A model generated the notes under the pieces. That model had not been told where the DNA came from, made no database searches, and saw only the letters and a program-made list of their open reading frames with translations. The position numbers and the translations under genes were made by a program. This document shows, in pieces, positions 10,114 to 17,335 of a stretch of 64,000 nt of DNA (position 1 is the stretch's first letter; each line of letters opens with the position of its first letter). The DNA is from Duganella sp. 1224. Its GTDB lineage: Bacteria > Pseudomonadota > Gammaproteobacteria > Burkholderiales > Burkholderiaceae_D. The stretch covers positions 1 to 64,000 of the forward strand of contig NZ_JACBYS010000009.1 in the NCBI RefSeq assembly GCF_013408245.1, written 5' to 3'.

Positions 10114-11658
10114 ATGAGAATGAAGAAAATTATAACAAGCATGCTCGCTGGGGTTTCCATCCTGTTTGCGCTGGCCGCACCCGTGCACGCCCAGGACGCC
10201 AAGCCGGCTGACGCGCCTGCCGCCACCGCTGCCGCCCCGGCGCCAGCCGCCGCCGCCCCGGCCCCTGCTGCTGCCGCGCCCGCCGCTGCGCCGGCGGAAG
10301 CCGCTCCGGCCGCCGCCGCGCCGGCGCCGACGCCGCAAAAAGGCGATACCGCCTGGATGATGACCTCGACTCTGCTGGTGATCCTGATGACGATTCCTGG
10401 CCTGGCGCTGTTCTACGGCGGCCTGGTCCGTTCCAAGAACATGCTGTCGATCCTGATGCAGGTGTTCATGATCTTCGCGCTGATCATCGTGCTGTGGTGC
10501 ATCTACGGTTACTCGCTGGCGTTCACCGAGGGCAACGCCTTCTTCGGCAACCTGCATGACCGCGTGTTCCTGAACGGCATCTGGGATCCGGCCAAGGGCG
10601 CCTTCGCTTACGCCGCCACCTTCAGCAAGGGCGTGGTGATTCCGGAGTTTGCCTTCGTGGCGTTCCAGGCCACCTTCGCCGCCATTACCTGCGGTCTGAT
10701 CATCGGCGCCTTCGCCGAGCGCGCCAAGTTCACCGCCGTGCTGGTGTTCGTGGTGATCTGGTTCACCTTCGCCTACCTGCCGATCGCCCACATGGTCTGG
10801 TTCTGGACCGGTCCGGACGCGATCAAGGACGCCGCCACCCTGGCCACCGAAACCGCCAAAGCCGGTTTCCTGTTCCAGAAGGGCGCGCTGGACACCGCCG
10901 GCGGCACCGTGGTGCACATCAACGCCGCCGTGGCCGGCCTGATCGGCGCCTACATGATCGGCAAGCGCGTCGGCTACGGCCGCGAATCGATGGCGCCGCA
11001 CTCGGTGACCATGACCATGATCGGCGCCTCGCTGCTGTGGGTGGGCTGGTTCGGCTTCAACGCCGGCTCGGCGCTGGAAGCGGGCGACATCGCCGCGCTG
11101 GCCTTCATCAACACGCTGCTGGCCACCGCTGCCGCCACCGTGTCGTGGGTGTTCGCTGAATGGATCTTCAAGGGCAAGCCATCGATGCTGGGTGGCGCCT
11201 CGGGCGCGGTGGCCGGTCTGGTCGCTATCACCCCGGCCTGCGGCTTCGTCGGCCCGATGGGCGCGCTGATCATGGGCTTGCTGGCCGGCGTGATCTGCCT
11301 GTGGGGCGTGAACGGCCTGAAAAAACTGCTGGGCGCGGACGACTCGCTGGACGTGTTCGGCGTGCACGGCGTCGGCGGCATCCTGGGCGCGATCCTGACC
11401 GGTGTGTTTGCCGCACCGTCGCTGGGTGGCCAGGGCGTGTTCGACTACGTGGCCAACAAGGCATCGGCCGACTACTCGATCAGCTCGCAAGTAATGGTGC
11501 AGGCGACCGGCGTCGGCGTGACCATCCTGTGGTCGGGCATCGTCGCCCTGATCGCCTACAAGCTGGTGGACGTGGTCATCGGCCTGCGCGTGCCGGAAGA
11601 AGAGGAGCGCGAGGGTCTGGACATCACCACCCACGGCGAATCGGCCTACCACAGCTAA
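10114..11658 (+). CDS. amtB: Ammonium transporter AmtB
   Basis: A 514-residue Amt/Rh channel of the inner membrane. A signal peptide (about 1-27, ending VHA) is followed by an unusual Ala/Pro-rich segment (about 30-75) before the conserved first helix (DTAWMMTSTLLVILMTIPGL). Pore residues are visible: the twin histidines in GGTVVHINAA and DVFGVHGVGG, and the aromatic gate in AFVAFQATFA. The C-terminal tail GLRVPEEEEREGLDITTHGE is the GlnK-contact region. AGAGG lies three bases before the ATG at 10114 and nine before an ATG at 10120, so the second may be the true start. Part of the NtrC/sigma-54 operon. Confidence 0.97.
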   Translation: MRMKKIITSMLAGVSILFALAAPVHAQDAKPADAPAATAAAPAPAAAAPAPAAAAPAAAPAEAAPAAAAPAPTPQKGDTAWMMTSTLLVILMTIPGLALFYGGLVRSKNMLSILMQVFMIFALIIVLWCIYGYSLAFTEGNAFFGNLHDRVFLNGIWDPAKGAFAYAATFSKGVVIPEFAFVAFQATFAAITCGLIIGAFAERAKFTAVLVFVVIWFTFAYLPIAHMVWFWTGPDAIKDAATLATETAKAGFLFQKGALDTAGGTVVHINAAVAGLIGAYMIGKRVGYGRESMAPHSVTMTMIGASLLWVGWFGFNAGSALEAGDIAALAFINTLLATAAATVSWVFAEWIFKGKPSMLGGASGAVAGLVAITPACGFVGPMGALIMGLLAGVICLWGVNGLKKLLGADDSLDVFGVHGVGGILGAILTGVFAAPSLGGQGVFDYVANKASADYSISSQVMVQATGVGVTILWSGIVALIAYKLVDVVIGLRVPEEEEREGLDITTHGESAYHS

Positions 11659-11701
11659 TCGTCGCCCGCCTCAGACGGCCGCCTGCTTCAGGCGGCTCAT
11701 C

Positions 11702-11738
11702 AACCCGCAATGCCGGCGCGCCGGCTTGCGGGTTTTTT
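11702..11738 (+). terminator. Intrinsic terminator behind amtB
   Basis: AACCCGCAA-T-GCCGG pairs with CCGGC-TTGCGGGTT around a CGCG loop, with one bulged T, and is followed by a T run. It ends at the stop of the convergent tetR gene. A second hairpin without a T run (11678-11696, GCCGCCTG/CAGGCGGC) precedes it. Confidence 0.85.
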
Positions 11739-12346
11739 CATGCGCCGACGCTCTGCCTCAGCAATGCTAGCTGACGGTCGAGGTGCACCGACAGCGCGGC
11801 TTGCCGGTGGTCGCCGCGCCAGGCATCCATCGCCAGCCGCAGTGCGCCGATGCCGCTCATCGCCACCAGCCGCAGCGCTTGCGGATCGGTGTCGCGCCAA
11901 CGGGCGGCCAGGGCGTCGGACAGGTTGTTTTCCATTTCCATAAACACCGCCTGCTTGCGTGCCCGCAGCGTTTCGGACGAGCGCAGCAAGCGGTCGATGG
12001 CCAGCGATTCCTCGCTTTCAAAGCGCGACACCAGCTTCGGCAATTCCCGGCACATGGCCTCGACCGGCCGCAGCGTGGCCGCCGGCACGGCGGCAAAGGC
12101 GGTGCGCAAGGCCTCGACAAACCCGGTGTTGGCCGCGCTTAGCAGCAATTCCTCCTTCGAAGGGAAATACGCGAAAAAGCTGCGCCGCGAAATGCCGGCC
12201 GCCGCGGCGATCTGGTCCAGCGTGGTGCCGTCGTAGCCTTGTTGAAGAAAAAGGCCGAGGCCGGCGGAGGCGATGGCCTGCCGCGTTTGCTGGCGCTTAC
12301 GTTCGCGCAAGCCCTGTGCTGGCTCCTGAGTCGGGGATGTGGTCAT
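11738..12346 (-). CDS. TetR/AcrR family transcriptional regulator
   Basis: A 202-residue repressor. Residues about 15-65 form the TetR helix-turn-helix: RQQTRQAIASAGLGLFLQQG, then TTLDQIAAAAGISRRSFFAYFPSKEELL, where the recognition helix lies in GISRRSFFAYF. The C-terminal ligand-binding half is Ala/Leu-rich helices without a recognisable ligand pocket. The gene is divergent from a VOC protein and an SDR, and two 13-bp palindromes lie between the starts; it probably represses both directions and is induced by a compound handled by those enzymes. The inducer is unknown. Confidence 0.92.
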   Translation of the reverse strand: MTTSPTQEPAQGLRERKRQQTRQAIASAGLGLFLQQGYDGTTLDQIAAAAGISRRSFFAYFPSKEELLLSAANTGFVEALRTAFAAVPAATLRPVEAMCRELPKLVSRFESEESLAIDRLLRSSETLRARKQAVFMEMENNLSDALAARWRDTDPQALRLVAMSGIGALRLAMDAWRGDHRQAALSVHLDRQLALLRQSVGA

Positions 12347-12390
12347 GGTGATGTGCGATTGGTCCAGCGCAGATCATACCCGCATCTGGC

Positions 12391-12433
12391 TTGACATTGA
12401 ATATGCACTGAGTGCAAACTTGCACTCAGTGCA
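12391..12433. promoter_or_regulatory. Double palindromic operator with overlapping promoter, tetR/VOC-SDR intergenic region
   Basis: Two 13-bp palindromes, TGCACTGAGTGCA (12404-12416) and TGCACTCAGTGCA (12421-12433), have centres 17 bp apart, the geometry for two TetR dimers bound side by side. A TTGACA -35-like hexamer at 12391-12396 reads toward the VOC gene, and the first palindrome fills its spacer, so binding would block RNA polymerase. The -10 element is weak (about CAAACT). Confidence 0.7.
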
Positions 12434-12458
12434 GAAATCATTTCAAAAGGAGCTCCTC

Positions 12459-13214
12459 ATGCAGCATCAGCGCGCCACCGTCGGCATGCCCGACTGGGTC
12501 ACTCTCACCACCACCGCGCCGGCCAGGGCGCGGCAGTTTTATGCCGATCTGCTGGGCTGGCATGTCCCGGCCGAGCCCGACACCGTCTGTCGCCTGAACG
12601 GGCAGCCGGTGGCCAGCATCGTCGGCGCCACGGACGGCGTGGGGCCGGCCTGGCGCCTGCATGTCCAAGTGGCCGAGGTCGGCGCCAGCGTGGCGCGCGC
12701 GCTGGCGGCCGGCGGCAAGCTGCTAACGCAAACCGATGGCGCGGCGGTGCTGGCCGACCATGCCGGTGTGGAACTGGTGATCTGGCAGCGCGCCGCCGCG
12801 CCCGACCAGGCGTTGCGCGGCGTGCCGGGCGCCCTGGTCTGGAGCGAGCTGATCGTCGACGACGTCGGGGCGGCGGCCGCGTTTTATGGCCAGTTGTTCG
12901 GCTGGACGCTGTCGGCGCCGGCGGCCGACGACCCGTTCCAGCGCCGCCAGTGGCTGCTGGACGGCCGGCCGGTGGCCGGTCTGCTGCCGCGTCCGCCCGC
13001 GATGCCGGCCGACATGCCGCCGTACTGGGATGTGTACTTCGGCGTGGCGGCGCTGGACGGCGTGGCCGAGACGGTCGAGCGCTTGGGCGGCGTGGTGCTG
13101 CTGCCGTCGCTCAACACGGCACACGGCCAGATTGCCGTCTTCCTGGACCCGGCGGCGTCGGTGTTCAGTGTGCGCGTGACGGCTCATGGCGCCGGCGTGG
13201 CGCGGACGGCATAA
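12459..13214 (+). CDS. VOC family protein with two glyoxalase-like domains
   Basis: A 251-residue vicinal-oxygen-chelate protein with two tandem beta-alpha-beta-beta-beta modules: residues about 8-110 (DWVTLTTTAPARARQFYADLLGW) and about 122-245 (LVWSELIVDDVGAAAAFYGQLFGW). This two-domain form resembles hydroxylase/27-kDa-antigen-like VOC proteins rather than glyoxalase I; metal ligands are not clearly conserved, so catalysis is uncertain. AAGGAG lies six bases before the ATG at 12459, which rules out the upstream in-frame start at 12339 that would run through the operator. Probably co-transcribed with the following SDR and controlled by the divergent TetR. Confidence 0.85.
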   Translation: MQHQRATVGMPDWVTLTTTAPARARQFYADLLGWHVPAEPDTVCRLNGQPVASIVGATDGVGPAWRLHVQVAEVGASVARALAAGGKLLTQTDGAAVLADHAGVELVIWQRAAAPDQALRGVPGALVWSELIVDDVGAAAAFYGQLFGWTLSAPAADDPFQRRQWLLDGRPVAGLLPRPPAMPADMPPYWDVYFGVAALDGVAETVERLGGVVLLPSLNTAHGQIAVFLDPAASVFSVRVTAHGAGVARTA

Positions 13215-13224
13215 GGAGGGCGCC

Positions 13225-13989
13225 ATGGCTTTCGATGGGAAAGTGGTGCTGGTCACCGGCGGCGGAGCGGGGCTGGGCGAAGCCGCCGCCGTCCTGCTGG
13301 CGCGCCGCGGCGCACGCGTGGTCCTGGCCGACGCCAACCCGGACGGCGCCGCGCGGGTGGCGGCCGCCATCCTCGCCGACGGTGGGCAGGCGGTCGCCAT
13401 CGGCTGCGACATCAGTCAGCCGCAACAAGTGGCGCGGCTGGTGCCGTTTGCGCTGGCGAGCTATGGCCGGCTCGATCTGGCATTCAACAATGCCGGCGTG
13501 ACGCCGCTGCCGCGCGATACCGACCAGATCGACCCGGCCGACTGGCGCCGTGTCATTGACGTCAACCTGAACGGCACGTTCTACTGCATGCAGGCCGAAA
13601 TCGCGCATTTCCTGACGCACGGGGGCGGCGCGATCGTCAACATGGCCTCCACCGCCGGCTTGCAGGCGCACGCGACGCGCGCCGCCTATGCGGCGTCCAA
13701 GCATGGCATAGTCGGACTGACGCGCAGCGCGGCCGTGGAATATGCCACGCGCGGCATCCGCATCAACGCGGTCGCTCCCGGGCCGATCCTGACCGACAAG
13801 GCGGCCGGCCTGCCGGCCGCGGTGCGCGCGCGGATCGCCGCCAAGACCGCCATGGGGCGGACCGGCACGCCGCAGGAAGTGGCCGCCATCGTGGCCCTGC
13901 TGCTGTCGGACGACAGCTCCTTCGTCACTGGCGCGGTCTATGAAATCAACGGCGGCCAGATCCAGCAGGAGCGCACCGTCATGGAATGA
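13225..13989 (+). CDS. SDR family NAD(P)-dependent oxidoreductase
   Basis: A 254-residue classical short-chain dehydrogenase. Rossmann glycine motif TGGGAGLG (about 11-18), an acidic residue at the end of beta-2 (VVLADANPDG), which favours NAD over NADP, the NNAG motif (FNNAGVTPL), catalytic Ser in MASTAG and catalytic YxxxK in AAYAASKHG are all present. The C-terminal segment SSFVTGAVYEINGG is typical of the family. AAGGAGG lies five bases before the ATG. It follows the VOC gene by 10 nt in a TetR-controlled pair. Substrate unknown. Confidence 0.92.
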   Translation: MAFDGKVVLVTGGGAGLGEAAAVLLARRGARVVLADANPDGAARVAAAILADGGQAVAIGCDISQPQQVARLVPFALASYGRLDLAFNNAGVTPLPRDTDQIDPADWRRVIDVNLNGTFYCMQAEIAHFLTHGGGAIVNMASTAGLQAHATRAAYAASKHGIVGLTRSAAVEYATRGIRINAVAPGPILTDKAAGLPAAVRARIAAKTAMGRTGTPQEVAAIVALLLSDDSSFVTGAVYEINGGQIQQERTVME

Positions 13990-13997
13990 TGTGTTAA

Positions 13998-14020
13998 CGG
14001 CATGCCTTGATGGCATGCCG
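13998..14020 (+). terminator. Possible terminator hairpin behind the SDR gene
   Basis: A perfect 9-bp stem CGGCATGCC/GGCATGCCG with a 5-nt TTGAT loop starts nine bases after the SDR stop. There is no T run, so it may be a factor-dependent terminator or an mRNA end stabiliser. The rest of the gap up to gshA (14021-14135) is AT-rich and probably holds the gshA promoter; no clear hexamers were identified. Confidence 0.45.
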
Positions 14021-14135
14021 ACCGGTGTGTAATCGTTTAGTTAAGATAACTTGCACCATTTTTTTATTTCCTGCCTTTAAAATGGCATTTTTGCCCTCAT
14101 TTGGGATACCCGCACGGTAATAAGGAAGTAATCAC

Positions 14136-15437
14136 ATGGTTCCCCACCTCGTCACGGCCCTGAGCGGACCACTGCTCGACCTGGAAGAAAAAATCCTGGC
14201 CGCCACCCCCGCAATCGAACGCTGGTTCCGCCTCGAATGGCAGGAGCACACGCCGCCGTTTTATTGCTCGGTTGATATGAGGAACGCCGGCTACAAGCTG
14301 GCGCCGGTGGACACCAACCTGTTCCCGGGCGGCTTCAACATGCTGGCCACCGAGATGCTGCCGCTGTCGGTGCAGGCCGCCATGGCGGCGATCGACAAGT
14401 ATTGTCCGGACGCCCGCAACCTGCTGCTGATCCCGGAAAGCACGCAGCGCCATCCGACCTACTGGCAGAACGTGGCGCGGCTGATGCAGATTTTCCGCCA
14501 GACCGGCCTGCACGTACGGCTGGGTTCGCTGTCGCCGGAAGTCACCGAGCCGACGCCGATCGCTTTGCCGGACGGCAATATGCTGGTGGTGGAGCCGCTG
14601 GTGCGCTCGCCGAACGGCCGCCGCGTCGGCCTCAAGGATTTTGATCCGTGCACGATTTTGCTCAACAACGACCTGTCGGCCGGCCTGCCGGACATCCTGC
14701 AGAATATCCACGAGCAGAGCCTGCTGCCGCCGCTGCACGCCGGCTGGGCGCTGCGCCGCAAGAGCAACCACCTGAGCGCCTATGACGAGGTGTGCAAGAA
14801 GTTCGGCAAGCTGATCGGCGTCGATCCGTGGATGCTGAACCCGCTGCACGCCAAGTGCGACGCCGTCAATTTCCGCACCGGCGAGGGCTACGACTGTCTG
14901 GCCGCCAACATCGACGCGCTGCTGGCCAAGATCAAGAAGAAGTACAAGGAATACGGCATGAAGGAGCAAAAGCCCTTCGTGATCGTCAAGCCGGACGCCG
15001 GCACCTATGGCACCAGCATCCTGACCATCAAGGATTCCAGCGAGATCAAGGACCTGACCCAGGCCCAGCGTGACAAGATGACCGTCATCAAGGATGGCAA
15101 GGAAGTGACCGACTTCATCATCCAGGAAGGCGTGCCGACTTTCGAGAGCATCGAGCACGCGGTGGCCGAGCCGGTGGTGTACATGATCGACCGCTACGTG
15201 GTGGGCGGCTTCTACCGTGTGCATGCCGAGAAGGGCGTCGACCAGAACCTGAACGCGCCGGGATCGCAGTACGTGCCGCTGGCGTTCGCGCAGCAGCACG
15301 CGGTGCCGGACCTGAAGGCCAAACCCGGCACCGCCGCCCCCAACCGTTTCTATGTGTACGGGGTGGTGGCGCGGCTGGCGCTGCTGGCCGCCTCGCTGGA
15401 AATGGAGCGGACCGATCCCAACCCGGAAGTCTATTGA
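14136..15437 (+). CDS. gshA: Glutamate--cysteine ligase (betaproteobacterial type)
   Basis: A 433-residue enzyme for the first step of glutathione synthesis, ATP-dependent ligation of glutamate and cysteine. It belongs to the separate GshA lineage (TIGR02049 type, Acidithiobacillus-like) common in Betaproteobacteria rather than the E. coli type. Conserved stretches include FYCSVDMRNAGYKLAPVDTN, LFPGGFNM, the ATP-grasp-like KPFVIVKPDAGTYGTSI and VGGFYRVH. TAAGGAAG precedes the ATG at 14136. It is followed 140 nt later by gshB; a 30-bp palindrome lies between the two genes. Confidence 0.95.
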   Translation: MVPHLVTALSGPLLDLEEKILAATPAIERWFRLEWQEHTPPFYCSVDMRNAGYKLAPVDTNLFPGGFNMLATEMLPLSVQAAMAAIDKYCPDARNLLLIPESTQRHPTYWQNVARLMQIFRQTGLHVRLGSLSPEVTEPTPIALPDGNMLVVEPLVRSPNGRRVGLKDFDPCTILLNNDLSAGLPDILQNIHEQSLLPPLHAGWALRRKSNHLSAYDEVCKKFGKLIGVDPWMLNPLHAKCDAVNFRTGEGYDCLAANIDALLAKIKKKYKEYGMKEQKPFVIVKPDAGTYGTSILTIKDSSEIKDLTQAQRDKMTVIKDGKEVTDFIIQEGVPTFESIEHAVAEPVVYMIDRYVVGGFYRVHAEKGVDQNLNAPGSQYVPLAFAQQHAVPDLKAKPGTAAPNRFYVYGVVARLALLAASLEMERTDPNPEVY

Positions 15438-15457
15438 AACCCGCACGGCGGCATACT

Positions 15458-15487
15458 GGGGTCGGACCCCGTACGGGGTCCGACCCC
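15458..15487. repeat. 30-bp nested palindrome, copy 1 of 3
   Basis: Arms GGGGTCGGACCCC and GGGGTCCGACCCC flank a central GTAC, making a perfect 30-bp inverted repeat; each arm is also nearly self-palindromic. It lies 20 nt behind the gshA stop. Compared with the other two copies it has G/C instead of T/A at the seventh base of each arm, a compensatory change that keeps the pairing. Confidence 0.9.
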
Positions 15488-15577
15488 GCCTTGCCCGGGG
15501 GGGACGGCGCGTCTCACTCATCGGCCGGCGTTGCCAATCTCGGCTAAAATCAGGCATTCACTCTACCGGACGTACCC

Positions 15578-16525
15578 ATGAAAATCGCATTCCTCGCCGA
15601 TCCGCTGTCGACCTTCAAGACCTACAAGGACTCCACCTACGCCATGATGGTGGAGGCGGCCCAGCGCGGCCACGAGGTCTACGCCTTCCAGCAAAAGGAC
15701 ATGGCGGTGGCACAGGGCGTGGTCACCGCGCGCGTGCAGCGCATCACCATGACCGGCGACAGCCACGACTGGTATCGCGCCGCCGACCCGGTCGACACCA
15801 ACCTCGGCGAGTTCGACGCCATCCTGCAGCGCAAGGACCCGCCGTTCGACATGGAATATGTCTACGGCACCTATATGCTGGAGCTGGCCGAGAAGCAGGG
15901 CGCCAAGGTCTTCAACAAGCCGTCCGCCATCCGCGACCACAACGAGAAAATGGCCATCACCCAGTTCAGCGAGTTCACCTCGCCGACGCTGGTGAGCGGC
16001 GACGAGGCGCGCCTCCGCGCCTTCCAGAAGCAGCACGGCGACATCATCCTCAAGCCGCTGGACGGCATGGGCGGCGCCGGCATCTTCCGCATCGGCGCGG
16101 ACGGCATGAACCTCGGCTCGGTCATCGAAACGCTGACCGGCAACGGCAAGTACACCATCATGGCGCAGAAATACATCCCGGACATCGTCAAGGGCGACAA
16201 GCGCATCCTGGTCATCAACGGCAAGCCGGTGCCGTTTTCGCTGGCGCGCATTCCACAGAACGGCGAGGTGCGCGGCAACCTGGCCGCCGGCGGCCTCGGC
16301 GTGGCCCAGCCGCTGACCGAGCGCGACTTTGAAATCGCCAACGCGCTGGGACCGATTCTGGCCGCCCGCGGCCTGTTGCTGGTAGGATTAGATGTTATCG
16401 GTGATTTCCTGACGGAAGTCAACGTCACCAGCCCGACCTGCTTCCAGGAGATTACCCAGCAGGCCGGCTTCCCGGTGGCGGCCACCTTCATCGACGCGGT
16501 GGAAGCGGCCGCTGCGGTGAAATAA
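15578..16525 (+). CDS. gshB: Glutathione synthase
   Basis: A 315-residue ATP-grasp enzyme joining gamma-glutamylcysteine and glycine. The N-terminus MKIAFLADPLSTFKTYKDST matches GshB; the ATP-grasp core shows DIILKPLDGMGGAGIFRI and YIPDIVKGDKRILVINGKPV, and the end LLVGLDVIGDFLTEVNVTSPTCFQEI carries the metal-binding Asn/Glu and glycine-site residues. Length is that of the E. coli enzyme. Probably transcribed with gshA and with the PTS genes that follow. Confidence 0.97.
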   Translation: MKIAFLADPLSTFKTYKDSTYAMMVEAAQRGHEVYAFQQKDMAVAQGVVTARVQRITMTGDSHDWYRAADPVDTNLGEFDAILQRKDPPFDMEYVYGTYMLELAEKQGAKVFNKPSAIRDHNEKMAITQFSEFTSPTLVSGDEARLRAFQKQHGDIILKPLDGMGGAGIFRIGADGMNLGSVIETLTGNGKYTIMAQKYIPDIVKGDKRILVINGKPVPFSLARIPQNGEVRGNLAAGGLGVAQPLTERDFEIANALGPILAARGLLLVGLDVIGDFLTEVNVTSPTCFQEITQQAGFPVAATFIDAVEAAAAVK

Positions 16526-16572
16526 GTCTCCGATGACAAGAAAACCTTAATCCTGACTGGCGGTTTAACAAT

Positions 16573-16980
16573 ATGGTAGGCATACTGCTTATGACGCACG
16601 CACCACTGGGGCAAGCCTTTCTTGCGGCTTGCGCCCACGTGTTCCGCGGCCCCACCGAGCACCTGGAAGCGATCGACGTGATCGCCGACCAGGACCTCGG
16701 CGAAGTGCAGTCGCTGGCGGCGGCGGCGATCAAGCGCCTCGACGATGGCGACGGCGTGCTGGTGATCACCGACGTCAAGGGCGGCACGCCCGCCAACTGC
16801 TGCGACCGGCTGGCGGACGCCGGCCGGGTGGAGGTCATCGCGGGCATCAGTTTGCCGATGCTGCTGCGCGCCATCACCTACCGCCGCGACACGCTGGACG
16901 TGGTGGTCGAGATGGCCCTGGCCGGCGCGCAAAGTGGAGCGGTGCGCGTCGACAACCGGATCCGCGTCGGGGAAACCTGA
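16573..16980 (+). CDS. PTS system mannose-type EIIA component
   Basis: A 135-residue single-domain EIIA of the mannose family. The phospho-accepting His9 is in GILLMTHAPLG, and the family motif VLVITDVKGGTPANCCDRL is intact. There is no EIIB, EIIC or EIID in the neighbourhood, so it most likely receives phosphate from HPr for regulation rather than sugar uptake, as described for the incomplete EIIA-HPr-EI clusters of Betaproteobacteria. It lies 41 nt before ptsH. Confidence 0.93.
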   Translation: MVGILLMTHAPLGQAFLAACAHVFRGPTEHLEAIDVIADQDLGEVQSLAAAAIKRLDDGDGVLVITDVKGGTPANCCDRLADAGRVEVIAGISLPMLLRAITYRRDTLDVVVEMALAGAQSGAVRVDNRIRVGET

Positions 16981-17021
16981 CGATTTTTTTAGCAATGCGC
17001 ACTGATTGAGATAAAAGAAAA

Positions 17022-17291
17022 ATGATTCAGCAAGAACTCGAAATTATTAACAAGCTTGGTTTGCATGCGCGCGCTTCCGCCAAATTTACCCAACTGGCAG
17101 CAAAATACAAAAGCGATGTCTGGCTCACGCGCAACGCGCGCCGCATCAACGCCAAGTCCATCATGGGCGTGATGATGCTGGCCGCCGGCAAGGGCGCCAA
17201 GGTGCTGCTGGAGGCGGACGGCGATGACGAGGCGGATTGCGTCGCCGCCCTGACCGCCCTGGTCAACGACAAGTTCGGCGAAGGCGAGTAA
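17022..17291 (+). CDS. ptsH: Phosphocarrier protein HPr
   Basis: An 89-residue HPr. His15 in NKLGLHARASAKF accepts phosphate from EI, and Ser46 in RINAKSIMGVMML is at the regulatory position phosphorylated by HPr kinase in species that have one; no hprK is visible in this window. The stop overlaps an ATG (TAATG) that lies in the ptsI frame, showing the two are read as one operon. Confidence 0.96.
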   Translation: MIQQELEIINKLGLHARASAKFTQLAAKYKSDVWLTRNARRINAKSIMGVMMLAAGKGAKVLLEADGDDEADCVAALTALVNDKFGEGE

Positions 17292-17335
17292 TGGCGGCGG
17301 AGCGCAGCCGTCCCCGTTTCCCCGCAGGCCCGCCG

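Noticed and set aside
15440-15577. A small gene between gshA and gshB
   Set aside because: The frames there run through the 30-bp palindrome, lack an RBS and have no conserved features.
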